A stretch of DNA of 64,000 nucleotides from Flavobacterium chungbukense (GTDB lineage Bacteria; Bacteroidota; Bacteroidia; Flavobacteriales; Flavobacteriaceae): the NCBI RefSeq assembly GCF_020805785.1, contig NZ_JAJGZV010000002.1, positions 1,104,206-1,168,205 of the forward strand, in the 5' to 3' direction. Under the pieces are notes generated by a model. It saw nothing but the letters and a program-made list of their open reading frames with translations. It searched no databases and was not told the origin of the DNA. A program made the translations under genes and the position numbers. This document shows, piece after piece, positions 33,813-42,500 of the stretch. Position 1 is the first letter of the stretch. Each line of letters begins with the position of its first letter.

Positions 33813-36800
33813 CTATATCGACGGAAACAAACTGGTTTTAGCCATTTTTTCCGACGAAAACTCAACAGAAAGTCCCTCTCCATAACTTTCCTGAAAATAT
33901 TCTAAACGAACTGGAAGCAATCCTTTTTTCAAAGTTATTTCTGATTTCTTTTCATCAAAACCGTGTAATCCATCATTGTTAATAAGTAATTTGTTATCGA
34001 TATAAAGTTTACTTCCATCGTCTGAAGCGATATAAAATGTATATTTTCCATCTTCTGGAATGTTTATAAATCCGTTGTAAACTAAACCATAATTATTAGA
34101 ATCGTGTTTAATTTTATTCAAATCAAAATCAGGAGCAAATCCTTTTTCAACTGGAGTTAATGCGCTGAAATCTGGAATTTTACTCCATTTTCCTTTGTAC
34201 AAACTATAATTTAATCCCGTCTTTTTATTGTAAAATATCTTTGAAATTACGGAGCTTTGAGAACCTTCACCCGATGGAACGGCAATTGCATTGACACGCG
34301 CCGGAACTGTAACCTCAAACGCTTTGGTGTAAAGCTGTGATTTTGAAGTTGGAACCGAACCATCTGTGGTATAATATATTTTATCTGTTCCTTTTGAAAC
34401 AAATTCTACTCTTGCTTTTGTATCAGATTGCAATTCTTCTGAAGTATTTGCAAATTCAGGTCTTTCAGCAATTTTTCCGTAGATTTTCAGAAATTCGTAA
34501 TACGGTTTGTATGCTTTATTGGTTTCACTAATAGATTGAATCGTCAACAAAGCGCTGTTCCAACGATTAGAAAATCCATCAACTTGCTTTTTAATATCTC
34601 CAATATTATATTCAATATTTTGACCAAATTGAGAAAGTGACATGATTTCGAAAGGACTGTATAATCCATCATTCCAATCATTTAACAAACGAAATGCTTC
34701 GAAATTTTTCATGTATTTAATTTGTCCTTTTTTACCAGAAAGCAATTGCTGATCGTAATCTGGAAATTGTACCTCAACATTAACTTTTGAATTGGTTGGA
34801 GATTCTGGTAAATAAATACGGGTTTCGAAATCATTTCCGGCATAAGACCAGCTTCCAACTTTGGCTTCTTCGCTGTATGGAATATTTTTTCCGTTTGCCG
34901 ATACCGAAGTGGGAGGAAATGAAGATGGAAAACGCAGTTCGTAACCTCTTGCAGTCAGCATTCCTGGAAATGAACCTTCTGCAGCTCCGATCACAATATT
35001 GGTCTTGTTTCCTTTTTGTTCTGAAGTTACTGTTGTAAAACTGAAAGCATCTTTCTTGAAATTGTTGTTATTTCCTTCGTCTTCATATAATTTTAGGCTT
35101 CCTTTTTTACCTGGATAAAAAGCCAAAATTAATGGGTTCAAAGGTTTCTCATCTGTTCTTTCTACTTTTGGCTGCATCGGAATAATTGCGCCTTCTTTTA
35201 CAAAAACTGGAATATCTCCTAAAGTAAAAGGCATTGTAATTTTCTTTCCGCCGTTTATAATACTTCCTGTGCTGCATTCGTACCATTTTCCTTCTGGAAG
35301 CCAAGTTTCGTGCGATAAAAAGACACTTCCTTTATCGATCGGTTTTGTGATTGGATGCACAATCATATCGCGCCCAAACATATATTGGTTTGGAATTGAA
35401 TATGAATTTTCATCTTTTGGATAATCGTAATAGATAGGGTGAACGGTAGAAACTCCTGTTTCGTAAGTATTTCGGGCTTCGTTGTATAAATACGGAACCA
35501 AAGCATATCGCATTTGATACGCTTCTCTCATAATCAAGAAATTATCTAGCGGATAAGCCCAAATACGTCTTTCGTGTTGGGGCGCTGCGGTTGCGTGCGT
35601 TCTAAATATCGGACTAAAAACGCCCCATTGAATCCATCTTGTGTAAAGTTCTGGAGTTCCTGCATCGCCCTGGTGTCCGCCAATGTCGTGACTCCAATAA
35701 CCAAAACCTACGTTTGCCGCAGTTGACGTAAAATAAGGCTGATAATTTAAGGATTCCCAAGAAACGTGTGTATCGCCCGAAAATCCGATTTGATATCTGT
35801 GATTTCCAAGTCCGCCCCAACGGTGGAAAATTAGTGGACGCACTTTATTCTGGCGTTCCATATCGCTATAATGCACATAATTCAAATAAATCGTCGGATT
35901 AACACCCGGAATCTTGGTATTTCCCCATTGCTGCCAATCCAGCCACCAGAAATCTACGCCCATTTTTTCTATTGGACGTAATACCAGATTCATATAGTTT
36001 TCTGCAAACTTTTTATCGGTAATATCAAAAGGAACATATTTTTTAGTTGATGGATCAATTCCCATTGCTTTTGCCATTTCAGTGTAAGCTTCTTCAAAAG
36101 GCTGAATTCCAGAAGCGGGATGCAGATTCAAACAGGTTTTAAGATGCTGTTCGTCTGTCCATTTTAGAAACTTTTCTGGCGAAGGAAACAAATTTTTATT
36201 CCATGTAAAACCCGTCCAACCAGAATCTTCTCCAGCTTGATCTCTTTGTCTTTGTCCATTTTTGAAAAATTCAGGCAACGATTTGATATGCCAGTCCATA
36301 TCGATTACAAAAACATCTAACGGAACATCATGCATTTTAAATTCGCCCACAAGGTCACGAAATTCTGTATCTGAATATTCTCTGTATCTCGACCACCATG
36401 CACCAAACGCGAAACGTGGTGGCATAGCAATTTTACCAGCAATATCGGTGTAATCTTTTAAAGCTGTTTTATAATCAGAATCATAGGCAAAAAGATATAA
36501 ATCCTGCGGTTTTTCTCCCGGACGCGCCATAACCCATGGCCATTCTGAATTATCAAAAAGCGGACGCTCGCTGTCGTCTACCAAATACCATCCATCACGA
36601 GAAATAATACCTTTTTCTAATTCTTTGGCTGGACCATCTACTCCATCTAAAGTACGTGTAGTTCCTAGAAGATTTTTAGTATTTGCCAAACCTGGTTTCC
36701 ACGTTGTAGCTTTTCCATTTACGATAAAATCTACGCTTAAATTTTTGTCGTTAAAACTGCCAGAACCTTTTTTGTATTTCAATTTTACAACATCAGTTAC

Positions 36801-37061
36801 AATTTGAAGCTCACCTTTACTTTCTCTTTTGGTAAAAGACGGAACGGGAAGATTTCTGTTTACAAAAGTAAGTGAAGCATTGTCTGTAAATTTACCATCC
36901 GAACTCCATTCCATACGGATTACGCGTGGCGAAAGCACTGTAAATCGAGCATTTCCTGCTACTACAATTGCTTTCGGATTAGCTTCAGGTTTGTATTCCT
37001 GAGCTGCCAATACCAAAGACGCCAGACTCAAAATTGCAACTAAAAATTGTTTTGTTTTCAT
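33813..37061 (-). CDS. GH31 glycoside hydrolase with chitobiase-type and PA14 domains
   Basis: A 1082-residue secreted enzyme (signal peptide to ~20). A galactose-mutarotase-like N-domain precedes the GH31 barrel (~215-560). The nucleophile is Asp375 in WWLDWQQWG and the acid/base is Asp430 in FSGDTH. The nucleophile context differs from the common WxDMNE, pointing to a less usual GH31 subgroup. After the barrel come a C-terminal beta-domain (DUF5110-like, ~630-720), a chitobiase/HEX C-terminal-type repeat (IYYTTDGSVPTSKSQLY, ~890-915) and a PA14 carbohydrate-binding domain (~950-1075; YTFYIASDDGSKLYIDN). Known activities in the family include alpha-glucosidase, alpha-xylosidase and alpha-galactosidase. 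It is the last gene of the leftward PUL operon and ends at a terminator. Confidence 0.9.
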   Translation of the reverse strand: MKTKQFLVAILSLASLVLAAQEYKPEANPKAIVVAGNARFTVLSPRVIRMEWSSDGKFTDNASLTFVNRNLPVPSFTKRESKGELQIVTDVVKLKYKKGSGSFNDKNLSVDFIVNGKATTWKPGLANTKNLLGTTRTLDGVDGPAKELEKGIISRDGWYLVDDSERPLFDNSEWPWVMARPGEKPQDLYLFAYDSDYKTALKDYTDIAGKIAMPPRFAFGAWWSRYREYSDTEFRDLVGEFKMHDVPLDVFVIDMDWHIKSLPEFFKNGQRQRDQAGEDSGWTGFTWNKNLFPSPEKFLKWTDEQHLKTCLNLHPASGIQPFEEAYTEMAKAMGIDPSTKKYVPFDITDKKFAENYMNLVLRPIEKMGVDFWWLDWQQWGNTKIPGVNPTIYLNYVHYSDMERQNKVRPLIFHRWGGLGNHRYQIGFSGDTHVSWESLNYQPYFTSTAANVGFGYWSHDIGGHQGDAGTPELYTRWIQWGVFSPIFRTHATAAPQHERRIWAYPLDNFLIMREAYQMRYALVPYLYNEARNTYETGVSTVHPIYYDYPKDENSYSIPNQYMFGRDMIVHPITKPIDKGSVFLSHETWLPEGKWYECSTGSIINGGKKITMPFTLGDIPVFVKEGAIIPMQPKVERTDEKPLNPLILAFYPGKKGSLKLYEDEGNNNNFKKDAFSFTTVTSEQKGNKTNIVIGAAEGSFPGMLTARGYELRFPSSFPPTSVSANGKNIPYSEEAKVGSWSYAGNDFETRIYLPESPTNSKVNVEVQFPDYDQQLLSGKKGQIKYMKNFEAFRLLNDWNDGLYSPFEIMSLSQFGQNIEYNIGDIKKQVDGFSNRWNSALLTIQSISETNKAYKPYYEFLKIYGKIAERPEFANTSEELQSDTKARVEFVSKGTDKIYYTTDGSVPTSKSQLYTKAFEVTVPARVNAIAVPSGEGSQSSVISKIFYNKKTGLNYSLYKGKWSKIPDFSALTPVEKGFAPDFDLNKIKHDSNNYGLVYNGFINIPEDGKYTFYIASDDGSKLYIDNKLLINNDGLHGFDEKKSEITLKKGLLPVRLEYFQESYGEGLSVEFSSEKMAKTSLFPSI

Positions 37062-37159
37062 ATTTTATTTTAAAATTAATCTTAAATAAATATTCAAATC
37101 ATTTCCTAAAACTATCACTTTTACGAGATTATTTGAAGTATTTACTATTTATTCTGCTT

Positions 37160-39286
37160 TTATTTTTTGATAAATTGTTTGGTAATTTTTGTTCCATCTT
37201 TTTCAAAAACAATCAAATAAACTCCTGTGGTTAAATTTGAAACATCCAAACTATTTTCTTTAATTATCTGTTGCATAACTACACTTCCCGTTTGATTGAA
37301 AATACTAACTTGAACATCTTTCATATCTGAACTAAAGAAAAGTGTGTTTTTTACTGGATTTGGATAAATACTGATGGAATTTAATGTCTCATTTTGGTTT
37401 TCTATTTGAGATTTTGAGATTTTGTTTGTTCCTAAAGTTCCTGAAAGTTTTATTAAATCTAATTTCCAGCGTTGCGCATCATTCCCATTATCGGTATATT
37501 GATGCACGTTTGTTCCAGGTTCTGCAAGATTGTTTACCACATCCAGACATTGATTCGTGTTTTTATGAGTCAGTTTAAAATGACCGTCGCTCATCAATTC
37601 TATTTTCCAGCGTTGTGCATCTGTACCTAAATCTGACCATTGTTGCACATTTGCTCCTGGCTGACTGCTGTTATTATCAACATCTAAAACTTGGGTTGTT
37701 CCTCGATGCGTTAATTTATAGAAGCCATCAGATTCTTTTGTAATGATCCAACGCTGTGCATCGGTTTCGTTTTTGGTATGCTGTTGTACATTTGCGCCTT
37801 GCTGTGTGCTTCCTCCGCTTACATCTAAACTTTGATTGGTTCCTTTATGCGTCAGTCTGTAAATACCTCCTGAAACAATTGGAACTTCAATCAAATCCAT
37901 TTTCCATCTTTGAGCATCGGTACCCAAATCTGACCATTGCTGTACATTAGCGCCAGACTGACTGCTGTTGTTATCGACATCCAAAACCTGAGTTGTTCCT
38001 TTGTGTGTCAGTTTGCAATAACCGTCAGACATTAATTCGATTTTCCAACGTTGTGCATCGCTATTATTATCTGTCGCCTGTTGTACATTTGCACCTTGCG
38101 TATTACTGTTATTCACAACATCTAGACATTGATTGGTTCCTTTGTGTGTTAGTTTGTAAAAACCATCAGATTCGAGTGTAACGATCCAGCGTTGTGCATC
38201 ATTTCCGTTGTCTGTACTTTGCTGTACGTTTGTTCCCGACTGACTTCCATTATTATAAACATCCAAACATTGGTTTGTTCCTTTGTGCGTTAATTTATAA
38301 ATCCCACCCGAAACAATACTTTGCGTTGGACACGATTGATCTGGAACTCTTGGCGGAACTCCATAATTGGTCATATTAACAGGTTCAATCAAATCATTAG
38401 AGTTGAAATACATTCTGTCAATGGCAATTTTTCTATCTCCCGACGTGCCATTTTCGTAGCGATGATAAATGATATAATACTCATCGCAATTGCCTATTTT
38501 TAAAACCCCATGATGCCCTGGACCTTTGTCTTCGGTATTAGAACTTAAGACTTTTCCCCTGTAAGTCCAAGGCCCCATAGGAGAATTAGAAGTTGAATAT
38601 TGCACATTATAAGTATCATTATACCAAGCGCCGTTAGAATACATCATATAATAAATTCCTTTTCGCTTTACCATATAGGGACCTTCAGTATAATTTTGAG
38701 GTGTAATATCGGTTGGTCCAGTTGCTAAAGAAACCATATCTGCATTTAGTTTTCTAACCACCATTCTGCTTTTGCCTGAGCCTCCATAATAAATATAGGC
38801 TTGTCCGTCATCATCAACAAAAACATTGGCATCAATAATATCATCGGTGTAAGGATCTGTTGCGATAAGCGCTGCGCCAATATCTGTGAATGGTCCAATT
38901 GGTGTATTTCCTACAGCAACTCCAATTTTGGTTTCGGCAGTGTAATAGAAATAATATTTGTTGTTTCTAAAAACTACCGCAGGCGCCCAACCGTTATATT
39001 GCGACCAAGGACTGTCTGGAAAAAGATCGAAAATAAGTCCTTCGTCTATCCAATTGGTTAAATTAGTTGACGAATAGGCATGAAATTGCGTGCCGTAAAT
39101 GGCAGTAGTATATATATAATATTTATTATTAAAGTAATGAATTTCAGGATCTGCTCCTGTAAACAAAGGATTACCACTCGTCTGTGCTTGAGCTGAATTG
39201 GCAAAACTTATGAATACCAACAATAACGCAAAATGCAGTCTTATTTTATCAGCAAGACCGAAGCTTTTTATTTTAAATTGTATCAT
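37160..39286 (-). CDS. Secreted GH43 enzyme with two ricin-type lectin domains and T9SS tag
   Basis: A 708-residue protein. Signal peptide to ~34. A five-bladed GH43 propeller (~38-325) has the catalytic Asp in TGADPEI and Glu in YTEGPYM. It is followed by six ~45-residue repeats (YKLTHKGTNQCLDV...NVQQ...DAQRW), which make two beta-trefoil ricin-type lectin modules. The C-terminus (ISIYPNPVKNTLFF...GVYLIVFEKDG) is a type A sorting domain of the type IX secretion system, so the protein goes to the cell surface or outside. GH43 enzymes cleave alpha-L-arabinofuranosides or beta-xylosides. It sits 98 bp upstream of the GH31-PA14 gene. The six repeats also show as DNA direct repeats (37480-38320). 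Confidence 0.92.
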   Translation of the reverse strand: MIQFKIKSFGLADKIRLHFALLLVFISFANSAQAQTSGNPLFTGADPEIHYFNNKYYIYTTAIYGTQFHAYSSTNLTNWIDEGLIFDLFPDSPWSQYNGWAPAVVFRNNKYYFYYTAETKIGVAVGNTPIGPFTDIGAALIATDPYTDDIIDANVFVDDDGQAYIYYGGSGKSRMVVRKLNADMVSLATGPTDITPQNYTEGPYMVKRKGIYYMMYSNGAWYNDTYNVQYSTSNSPMGPWTYRGKVLSSNTEDKGPGHHGVLKIGNCDEYYIIYHRYENGTSGDRKIAIDRMYFNSNDLIEPVNMTNYGVPPRVPDQSCPTQSIVSGGIYKLTHKGTNQCLDVYNNGSQSGTNVQQSTDNGNDAQRWIVTLESDGFYKLTHKGTNQCLDVVNNSNTQGANVQQATDNNSDAQRWKIELMSDGYCKLTHKGTTQVLDVDNNSSQSGANVQQWSDLGTDAQRWKMDLIEVPIVSGGIYRLTHKGTNQSLDVSGGSTQQGANVQQHTKNETDAQRWIITKESDGFYKLTHRGTTQVLDVDNNSSQPGANVQQWSDLGTDAQRWKIELMSDGHFKLTHKNTNQCLDVVNNLAEPGTNVHQYTDNGNDAQRWKLDLIKLSGTLGTNKISKSQIENQNETLNSISIYPNPVKNTLFFSSDMKDVQVSIFNQTGSVVMQQIIKENSLDVSNLTTGVYLIVFEKDGTKITKQFIKK
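37480..38320. repeat. Six intragenic repeats coding for ricin-type lectin units
   Basis: A ~135-bp unit recurs six times within the GH43 gene, recognisable from the repeated CAACGTTGTGCATC- and GTTATTATCAACATC-like segments. It arises from the lectin subdomains and could allow copy-number change by recombination. Confidence 0.8.
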
Positions 39287-39409
39287 AACTTTTCTTTTTA
39301 TAAAACATTCTAAAAACTTATTTTCTTTCTATAAAAAATCTAAAAAAGAATCCAAAACTTTCCAATAGATAATGATTGAAAAGTCTTGTCTTCTTCTATT
39401 TTAAAATCT

Positions 39410-40573
39410 TTATAGTTTTTTAATTACGATGGTCATTTTCGCTGGATTGACAGTTAATTCATATTGTCCTGCAGTTTCAATAATCCATTTATTATCTGGA
39501 TTTCCATTTGGCATCAATTGCATTGTCGTGTTATCACTTGCCTGTCCTTTAATGACTGTACCATTTGATGGCGGCATTAAGTTTTTACCATTCCAGTTTC
39601 CTAGTTCTAACGGAAGCTTGAATTCTCCTGCATCAAATTGTCCTCTATAAGTAAATACCTCTGGGTTTTTAGGATCCCAAACCATAGGTTTAGCTCTTCC
39701 AATATCCCATCCGATTCCTGTTATCGCATTTCCGACCATATAGACATTTTCGTAAGGAACGTATCCGAAGGCATAGATTTTTTGATCAATATCTAAATAG
39801 AAGGAATGACGGCCTGATTCAGCAACTTTGAATACATTGTCATCTGTTTTAGGATTTGTTTCGTTGTACACAATTTTGTTCCCCGCGATCGGATCATATG
39901 ATGGAAATTCGCTGCCTGCTTTTTCAATAACTTTGAATGAACCAACTGAAAAATCTCCAATGAAATTGTAAATTGTTCTTTCGGTTTTCTCAGGCAAGCT
40001 TTTTCCAGCATTGTAATCCCAACCTCCGCTTATTGCATCTCCAACCATAAATAACGGTAATGGACCTGGACTGTAACTTGTAACGGCAAAACTAGAAATA
40101 GAAACTTCTGGAAGCTGATACTGTTTGCTATTATTAACTTGCGCAATAATTTGAACTTCAAGATTTGTGATTACTCCGCCAGGACGTTTAAAATTCTTCA
40201 ATAACAAAGAATTTAATTGTGCATTGGTATACGATTTCGTAAAAACGCCTTCTGGAATTTCTTCTGTAATGGTTGTACTTGTTCCTGGAGCGGCGCCTTC
40301 ACCAAAATTATTCCCTACAATATCCATTCTGAAAAAGTAGGTTAAAGTTGTTCCTTCTCCTCTATCGTTTCCTTTCGTCCAAGTAAAAGTTATGGCATTT
40401 TCACTTTCCTTTTCTTTAGTCAAAACCACTTCTTTACTTGAAAGCGTTAAAGTCATCGGATTGGGAAAATTAGGTTCTTTAAGCCAATCCGCATTTTCGA
40501 GTCCGTTGTCTGTACAAGAGACCAAAACCAAACTCATTATTAGAAATGAGATAATATTTTTTATATTTTTCAT
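39410..40573 (-). CDS. SusE/SusF-like outer-membrane glycan-binding lipoprotein
   Basis: A 387-residue lipoprotein (lipobox LVSC, Cys20). Residues ~36-160 resemble the Ig-like SusE N-terminal domain (LTLSSKEVVLTKEKESENAITFTWTKG). Residues ~170-385 hold two repeats of the starch-binding type (PLFMVGDAISGGWDYN and VYMVGNAITGIGWDIG, each followed by a FKV/FKLP strand). SusE/F proteins sit on the cell surface and hold glycan near SusC/D. It lies directly after susD in the operon. The ligand is not known; the domain name does not prove starch. Confidence 0.88.
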   Translation of the reverse strand: MKNIKNIISFLIMSLVLVSCTDNGLENADWLKEPNFPNPMTLTLSSKEVVLTKEKESENAITFTWTKGNDRGEGTTLTYFFRMDIVGNNFGEGAAPGTSTTITEEIPEGVFTKSYTNAQLNSLLLKNFKRPGGVITNLEVQIIAQVNNSKQYQLPEVSISSFAVTSYSPGPLPLFMVGDAISGGWDYNAGKSLPEKTERTIYNFIGDFSVGSFKVIEKAGSEFPSYDPIAGNKIVYNETNPKTDDNVFKVAESGRHSFYLDIDQKIYAFGYVPYENVYMVGNAITGIGWDIGRAKPMVWDPKNPEVFTYRGQFDAGEFKLPLELGNWNGKNLMPPSNGTVIKGQASDNTTMQLMPNGNPDNKWIIETAGQYELTVNPAKMTIVIKKL

Positions 40574-40590
40574 TTTGTTCTGATTTTTAG

Positions 40591-42483
40591 TTATTTGTCC
40601 CAGAAAGGAGCCTGAATTAAATTTGGATTTTTTTCAATTTCTGCCAGATAGATCGGAAACCAATAAAATGATTTTCTATACACTCTGGTTTGATAGGCTG
40701 TTCTTTTATAAAATTCAGCAGCAGTTTTTCCGTTGAAATTCATTCCATAAAAAGGGCCATTCAGAACCGTTTCTGCTAGTTTCCATCTTCTTAAATCGTG
40801 ATAACGAATTCCTTCTGTACAAAGTTCCACTCGTCTTTCCATTCTGATCACTTTTCTCAGACTTTCCTGATCACTATCGACATGAATATTTTGCGCATCG
40901 GTTGCTCCCAATGTATACGGTCTTATACCCGCTCTTTCTCTAATTCTATTTAAGTAGATTAATATTTCAGGATTTCCAGGATCTGTTTCGTTCAATGCTT
41001 CTGCATAATTTAAATAAGCTTCTCCTAATCGATATAAAATTCCGTGACGAGGAGCAAAATAACCAATCGTCGGATTTCTTGTTGGATCTGTTCTTTTTCT
41101 AGCTAAATATCCATTTTGAGGGGCATCATGTGTATTGTTGTTATCTTTTGCACCGTTAAAAAATTCTAGTTTTCTTCCTTTATCTTTCCCTGCATTGTCT
41201 CCATCTGTATACCAAGCGTTATTAAAATTTACTGCTAGATAAAATCTTGGTTCACGGTTGCAATACATATTGTAAGTTCCTGCCATCGTTACAAGCCCTG
41301 GACTTTTCACTTCATTAAATTTGGTTACACCGTTTGTCCAATATCCGTCATTAACAGAATATCCACCTTCTATATATCCAGAATTTGAATCAGTTATTGG
41401 CAGTCCATTTGCTGTAAAAAAAGCATCTACCAAAGATTGTGTTACGCCGTATCCTCCAGCTCCACCAGCTCCACCCGGCGCTGTATGTCTGTCATATTCT
41501 CCTGACTCTACATTTACGCGAGCAAATAAAACTTCGGCATTTCCTTTACTAGATTCTACCAAATGCAAATTTTGACAAGATAAAAATGGATCGATTTTTC
41601 CAGCCGAATTCATTTCTGTATATAATTTATGTCCAGCAGCTTCTGCGCTTAAAATCAAATCTTTGCTCGCTTCTGCAGCAATTCTCCATTTGTTGGCATC
41701 GTATGAAGGATTAAATAACACCTTTCCATCTTTGGTTGCATGACCTGCATAATCTGGATTTCCATTTACCAACGGACTCGCAGCAAAAAGCAACATTCTA
41801 GCTCTAACCGCTTTACACATGATAGATGTAGCACGTCCAAATTTTCTTCCATCAGAATATGATGTCGGCAAAATCTGTTCTACTTCTCTAAGTTCTTTAT
41901 CAATCCATGTTACAATTTCGTCGTAGGGCGTCTGACCTACTTGCAAGTCTGAAAGATTGTAATTTACTGGTGTAATTTCATCTGGACTAAAAGGAATTGG
42001 CCCATAGGTATTAAGCAATAAAGAATAATAATACGCTTTTAGAAAACGACATTCTGCAATCATTAATCGAACCTCATCTTCGTTTAAATTTTGAGTTGGA
42101 AGAGGTTTAATATTTTTGATCAATAAATTACATTCTCTGATTCTTTGCGGAAGGCTATTCCAATAACCTGGACTCCATTGAGAACCCACTGACCAATCTC
42201 CCAAAATAAATGGAATTACTTGCCAGTCGTATTGACGCCATCTTTCTGAAGGAGTCATATCGTCTCCAAAAATTTCCCATCCTAAACTGCGCGTATAACC
42301 CCAAGTCGGATCTGGTATTCTAGAATAACAACCTGCCAGCCAGTTCTCCGTTTTAGTTTTACTTTCAAAAACACCGTCTAAAGTAAGTTCGGTATCACTC
42401 TCTTTATCAAGATAATCAGAACACGAAGAGGATAATAATAATCCTAAAAAAAGGAATATTGTTCTAATGTATATATTTTTCAT
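40591..42483 (-). CDS. SusD/RagB-family lipoprotein of the PUL
   Basis: A 630-residue lipoprotein (lipobox LSSSC, Cys21, mature start SDYLDKESD). It shows the family pattern: ECRFLKAYYYSLLLNTYGPIP, RATSIMCKAVRARMLLFAASP, YRLGEAYLNYAEALNE, IRERAGI and RRVELCTEGIRYHDLRRWK. It is longer than the peptide-type SusD in this window, as is usual for glycan PULs. It forms the outer-membrane lid of the SusC channel at 42501. The gene follows susC by 17 bp and precedes the SusE-like gene by 17 bp. Confidence 0.95.
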   Translation of the reverse strand: MKNIYIRTIFLFLGLLLSSSCSDYLDKESDTELTLDGVFESKTKTENWLAGCYSRIPDPTWGYTRSLGWEIFGDDMTPSERWRQYDWQVIPFILGDWSVGSQWSPGYWNSLPQRIRECNLLIKNIKPLPTQNLNEDEVRLMIAECRFLKAYYYSLLLNTYGPIPFSPDEITPVNYNLSDLQVGQTPYDEIVTWIDKELREVEQILPTSYSDGRKFGRATSIMCKAVRARMLLFAASPLVNGNPDYAGHATKDGKVLFNPSYDANKWRIAAEASKDLILSAEAAGHKLYTEMNSAGKIDPFLSCQNLHLVESSKGNAEVLFARVNVESGEYDRHTAPGGAGGAGGYGVTQSLVDAFFTANGLPITDSNSGYIEGGYSVNDGYWTNGVTKFNEVKSPGLVTMAGTYNMYCNREPRFYLAVNFNNAWYTDGDNAGKDKGRKLEFFNGAKDNNNTHDAPQNGYLARKRTDPTRNPTIGYFAPRHGILYRLGEAYLNYAEALNETDPGNPEILIYLNRIRERAGIRPYTLGATDAQNIHVDSDQESLRKVIRMERRVELCTEGIRYHDLRRWKLAETVLNGPFYGMNFNGKTAAEFYKRTAYQTRVYRKSFYWFPIYLAEIEKNPNLIQAPFWDK

Positions 42484-42500
42484 TTTAATTGATTTTTAAA

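Noticed and set aside
37480..38320. Direct repeats that could look like a CRISPR or satellite
   Set aside because: They are six copies of the ricin-lectin coding unit, in frame within one gene.
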